The notes below the pieces were generated by a model. That model worked only from the letters and a program-made list of their open reading frames with translations, was not told where the DNA came from and searched no databases. From positions 27,232,093-27,296,092 of the forward strand of contig OZ021731.1 in NCBI GenBank assembly GCA_963978545.1: a DNA stretch of 64,000 nt, read 5' to 3'. This document shows positions 61,673 to 64,000 of the stretch, one piece after another. Numbering within the stretch: the stretch's first letter is position 1; the number at the start of each line of letters is the position of its first letter. This stretch comes from Linyphia triangularis (Eukaryota > Arthropoda > Arachnida > Araneae > Linyphiidae). The position numbers were made by a program, and so were the translations under genes.

Positions 61673-61745
61673 GTCCGCGTGGCCTAACGGATAAGGCGTC
61701 TGACTTCGAATCAGAAGATTGCAGGTTCGAATCCTGTCGCGGACG
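61673..61745 (+). tRNA. tRNA-Arg(UCG), class A
   Basis: Consensus; TTTATTTT. Confidence 0.96.
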
Positions 61746-61896
61746 AATGGGCCTTTATTTTAATCTCTGTATATGTGCGTTACACATACGAAATAGTTCA
61801 TTTGATATTATATATTTTTTTTAAGTTTACATAAAACTGCATGGTAAAAGCTACTGTCTTTTACCATAACGTTTGTCATTTCATCTTCATTCGTGT

Positions 61897-61969
61897 GTCC
61901 GCGGGGCCTAACGGTTAAGGCATCTGACTTCGAATCAGAAGATTGCAGGTTCAAATCCTGTAGCGGACG
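61897..61969 (+). tRNA. tRNA-Arg(UCG), class B
   Basis: Typical class B; no near T4. Confidence 0.75.
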
Positions 61970-62122
61970 AATGGGCAGTTCTTATAATCTCTGTATAAGT
62001 GCGATACAGGTACGAAAAAGTTCATTTGATATTATATATCTTTTTTTTAAGTTTACATAAAACTACTTTGTAAAAGCTGCTGTCTTTTGCCATAAAGTTT
62101 GTCATTTCACCAGCATATGTGT

Positions 62123-62195
62123 GTCCGCGTGGCCTAACGGATAAGGCGTCTGACTTCGAATCAGAAGATTGCAGGTTCGAATCCTGTCGCGGACG
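62123..62195 (+). tRNA. tRNA-Arg(UCG), class A
   Basis: Consensus; T5 about 20 nt down. Confidence 0.96.
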
Positions 62196-62360
62196 AATGG
62201 CCAGTTCTTATAATTTTTATATTCTCCACAAGTGTAATGAAAATTCAAAGGAGTTCATTTCTATATTATATATTTTTCAATAAGTTAACACTTGACTTCA
62301 TTGCAAAAACTTTTTATTGTCTCTGGCATGTGTTCATGATTATTACATCTTCATTCGTGT

Positions 62361-62401
62361 GTCCGCGTGGCCTAAAGGATAAGGCGTCTCACTTCGATTC
62401 A
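62361..62401 (+). pseudogene. 5' tRNA-Arg half, type E
   Basis: TCG junction; partner 62461. Confidence 0.85.
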
Positions 62402-62460
62402 TCGTTTTAAAAGCTACTGTTTTTTGCCATAGTGGTATGTAATTTCACGAATCTGTGAGT

Positions 62461-62533
62461 GTCCGGGTGGCCTAACGGATAAGGCGTCTGACTTCGAATC
62501 AGAAGATTGCAGGTTCGAATCCTGTCGCAGACG
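62461..62533 (+). pseudogene. tRNA-Arg(UCG), double acceptor mutant
   Basis: G6.G67 and C4.A69, same as 36487. Confidence 0.6.
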
Positions 62534-62699
62534 AATGGGCTGTTCTTATAATTTTTTATATTGTCCCCAAGTGTAAAGGAAATTCAAAGGAGTTCATTTC
62601 TATATTATATATTTTTAAATAAGTTAACACTTGACTTCATTGCAAAAACTTTTTATTGTCTCTGGCATGTGTTCATGATTATTACATCTTCATTCGTGT

Positions 62700-62740
62700 G
62701 TCCGCGTGGCCTAAAGGATAAGGCGTCTCACTTCGATTCA
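62700..62740 (+). pseudogene. 5' tRNA-Arg half, type E
   Basis: GCG junction; partner 62800. Confidence 0.85.
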
Positions 62741-62799
62741 GCGTAGTAAAAGCTACTGTTTTTTGCCATAGTGGTATGTAATTTCACGAATCTTTGAGT

Positions 62800-62872
62800 G
62801 TCCGCGTGGCCTAACGGATAAGGCGTCTGACTTCGAATCAGAAGATTGCAGGTTCGAATCCTGTCGCGGACG
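62800..62872 (+). tRNA. tRNA-Arg(UCG), class A
   Basis: Consensus; T4. Confidence 0.96.
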
Positions 62873-63023
62873 AATGGGTCGTTCTTTTAATATCTGAATA
62901 TGTGCGATACAGATATGAAAAAGTTCATTTGATATTATATTTTTTTATAAAGTTTACATAAAACTGCATTGTAAAAGCTACTGTCTTTTACCATAAAGTT
63001 TGTCATTTCGTCTACATTCGTGT

Positions 63024-63096
63024 GTCCGCGTGGCCTAACGGATAAGGCATCTGACTTCGAATCAGAGGATTGCAGGTTCGAATCCTGTCGCGGACG
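63024..63096 (+). tRNA. tRNA-Arg(UCG), class C
   Basis: A26/G44; T5. Confidence 0.95.
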
Positions 63097-63249
63097 AATG
63101 GGCAGTTTTTATAATCTCTGTATAAGTGCGATACAGATACGGAAAAGTTCATTTGATATTATATATTTTTTTTTTAAGTTTACATAAAACTGCATTGTAA
63201 AAGCTCCTGTCTTTTACCATAATGTTTGTCATTTCATCTTTATTCGTGT

Positions 63250-63322
63250 GTCCGCGTGGCCTAACGGATAAGGCGTCTGACTTCGAGTCAGAAGATTGCA
63301 GGTTCGAATCCTGTCGCGGACG
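63250..63322 (+). tRNA. tRNA-Arg(UCG), G38 variant
   Basis: G38; stems paired; T5 about 20 nt down. Confidence 0.92.
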
Positions 63323-63487
63323 AATGGCCAGTTCTTATAATTTTTATATTCTCCACAAGTGTAATGGAAATTCAAAGGAGTTCATTTCTATATTATATAT
63401 TTTTCAATAAGTTAACACTTGACTTCATTGCAAAAACTTTTTATTGTCTCTGGCATGTGTTCATGATTATTACATCTTCATTCGTGT

Positions 63488-63528
63488 GTCCGCGTGGCCA
63501 AAAGGATAAGGCGTCTCACTTCGATTCA
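63488..63528 (+). pseudogene. 5' tRNA-Arg half, type E
   Basis: TCG junction; partner 63588. Confidence 0.85.
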
Positions 63529-63587
63529 TCGTTTTAAAAGCTACTGTTTTTTGCCATAGTGGTATGTAATTTCACGAATCTGTGAGT

Positions 63588-63660
63588 GTCCGCGTGGCCT
63601 AACGGATAAGGCGTCTGACTTCGAATCAGAAGATTGTAGGTTCGAATCCTGTCGCGGACG
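63588..63660 (+). tRNA. tRNA-Arg(UCG), class A, terminator lost
   Basis: U50 wobble; the usual TTCTTTTAA reads TTCTATTAA, so no near T4. Confidence 0.93.
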
Positions 63661-63811
63661 AATATGTCGTTCTATTAATATCTGTATATGTGCGATACAG
63701 ATATGAAAAAGTTCATTTGATAATATATTTTTTTATAAAGTTTACATAAAACTGCATTGTAAAAGCTACTGTCTTTTACCATAATGTTTGTCATTTCATC
63801 TACATTCGTTT

Positions 63812-63884
63812 GTCCGCGTGGCCTAACGGATAAGGCATCTGACTTCGAATCAGAGGATTGCAGGTTCGAATCCTGTCGCGGACG
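63812..63884 (+). tRNA. tRNA-Arg(UCG), class C
   Basis: A26/G44; T5. Spacer continues past the window end. Confidence 0.95.
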
Positions 63885-64000
63885 AATGGGCAGTTTTTAT
63901 AATCTCTGTATAAGTGCGATACAGACACGGAAAAGTTCATTTGATATTATATATATTTTTTTAAAGTTTACAAAAAAACTGCATTGTAAAAGCTGCTGTC

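Larger units (their letters stand above)
60004..62401 (+). repeat. Copy of 51529-53926 (offset 8,475 bp)
   Basis: The same unit order and private changes recur, including the recombinant class B half (51529 and 60004) and the A24 copy (52197 and 60672). Homology at this offset ends inside the type E half at 62361. Confidence 0.88.
1..64000 (+). repeat. Tandem array of tRNA-Arg(UCG) genes and 5' tRNA halves
   Basis: The whole window is one head-to-tail array. The consensus unit is a 73-nt tRNA with acceptor GTCCGCG/CGCGGAC, D stem GCCT/AGGC, anticodon stem TCTGA/TCAGA, loop CTTCGAA (anticodon TCG, positions 34-36), variable AGATT, T stem GCAGG/CCTGT, T loop TTCGAAT and discriminator G. Spacers are about 150-165 bp and of two related kinds. 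The standard spacer has a CTGTAT/ATACAG hairpin and an A/T tract (ATTATATAT then a T run). The alternative spacer contains CTCCACAAGTG and CTCTGGCATG, and with one exception leads into a type E half. Apart from these elements and the transposon copies I see no gene in the spacers. A CGA-decoding tRNA in such numbers could serve translation, but an array this size may be largely silent or structural. Confidence 0.97.

Noticed and set aside
1..64000. CRISPR array
   Set aside because: Repeats are 73-nt tRNA genes with near-identical long spacers, not short repeats with unique spacers.
1..64000. tRNA-derived SINE family
   Set aside because: Units are tandem, share spacers and boundaries, have no A-rich tail and no target duplications around each unit.

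Overview
This 64-kb window is a head-to-tail array of eukaryotic nuclear tRNA-Arg genes with anticodon UCG (codon CGA). It holds 217 full-length tRNA units plus one cut by the left edge, and 79 truncated units that keep only the 5' half of the tRNA. All are on the + strand and cover the window from end to end. The only interruption is a 1.6-kb transposon-like insertion, present four times. I see no protein-coding gene I can support, no rRNA, no other tRNA family and no CRISPR. The tRNA body (73 nt, no encoded CCA, internal A and B boxes, T-run terminators) resembles metazoan tRNA-Arg(UCG), and the spacers are AT-rich. I infer an animal nuclear genome, probably an invertebrate, but cannot name the species.

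Units: a full tRNA plus its spacer is usually 224-230 bp, or 238-239 bp with an alternative spacer. A half unit is exactly 100 bp, so each half starts 100 bp upstream of a full copy. I sorted full copies into classes used in the feature list (tRNA numbering). Class A: U8, G26/A44, all stems paired (about 90 copies). Class C: as A but A26/G44 (about 27). Class B: G8, U20, A26, T loop TTCAAAT, and a G7.A66 mismatch at the acceptor base (about 28). Class B2: G8, T loop TTTGAAT and a G53.A61 mismatch (7). Class F: A32, giving GAATTC across the anticodon loop, usually with an A12.G23 mismatch. Half type D has tRNA bases 1-39 then AACCG. Half type E has bases 1-41 carrying C30 and U38, then TCG or GCG.

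Layout: 194-4905 is a 2,356-bp tandem duplication. About 2550-21863 is a 9,346-bp duplication containing transposon copies 1 and 2. 20861-22866 is a 1,003-bp duplication. 22.9-32.3 kb is a more shuffled part with many single-copy mutations. 32.3-35.4 kb repeats the 6.0-9.1 kb part. 35372-39178 is a 1,903-bp duplication. 39.2-44.8 kb is shuffled again. 44816-50487 is a 2,836-bp duplication with transposon copies 3 and 4. 51.2-64.0 kb mixes an 8,475-bp repeat, a 13,035-bp repeat of the 42.5-44.1 kb part and a 1,890-bp duplication. The pattern is that of a satellite growing by unequal exchange, with some crossovers inside tRNA bodies.

Most worth a second look: the genomically fixed 5' tRNA halves, each followed by a T6 run; one otherwise intact copy with anticodon UCA (reads UGA) at 55324-55396; and the captured promoter-like segment inside the transposon.
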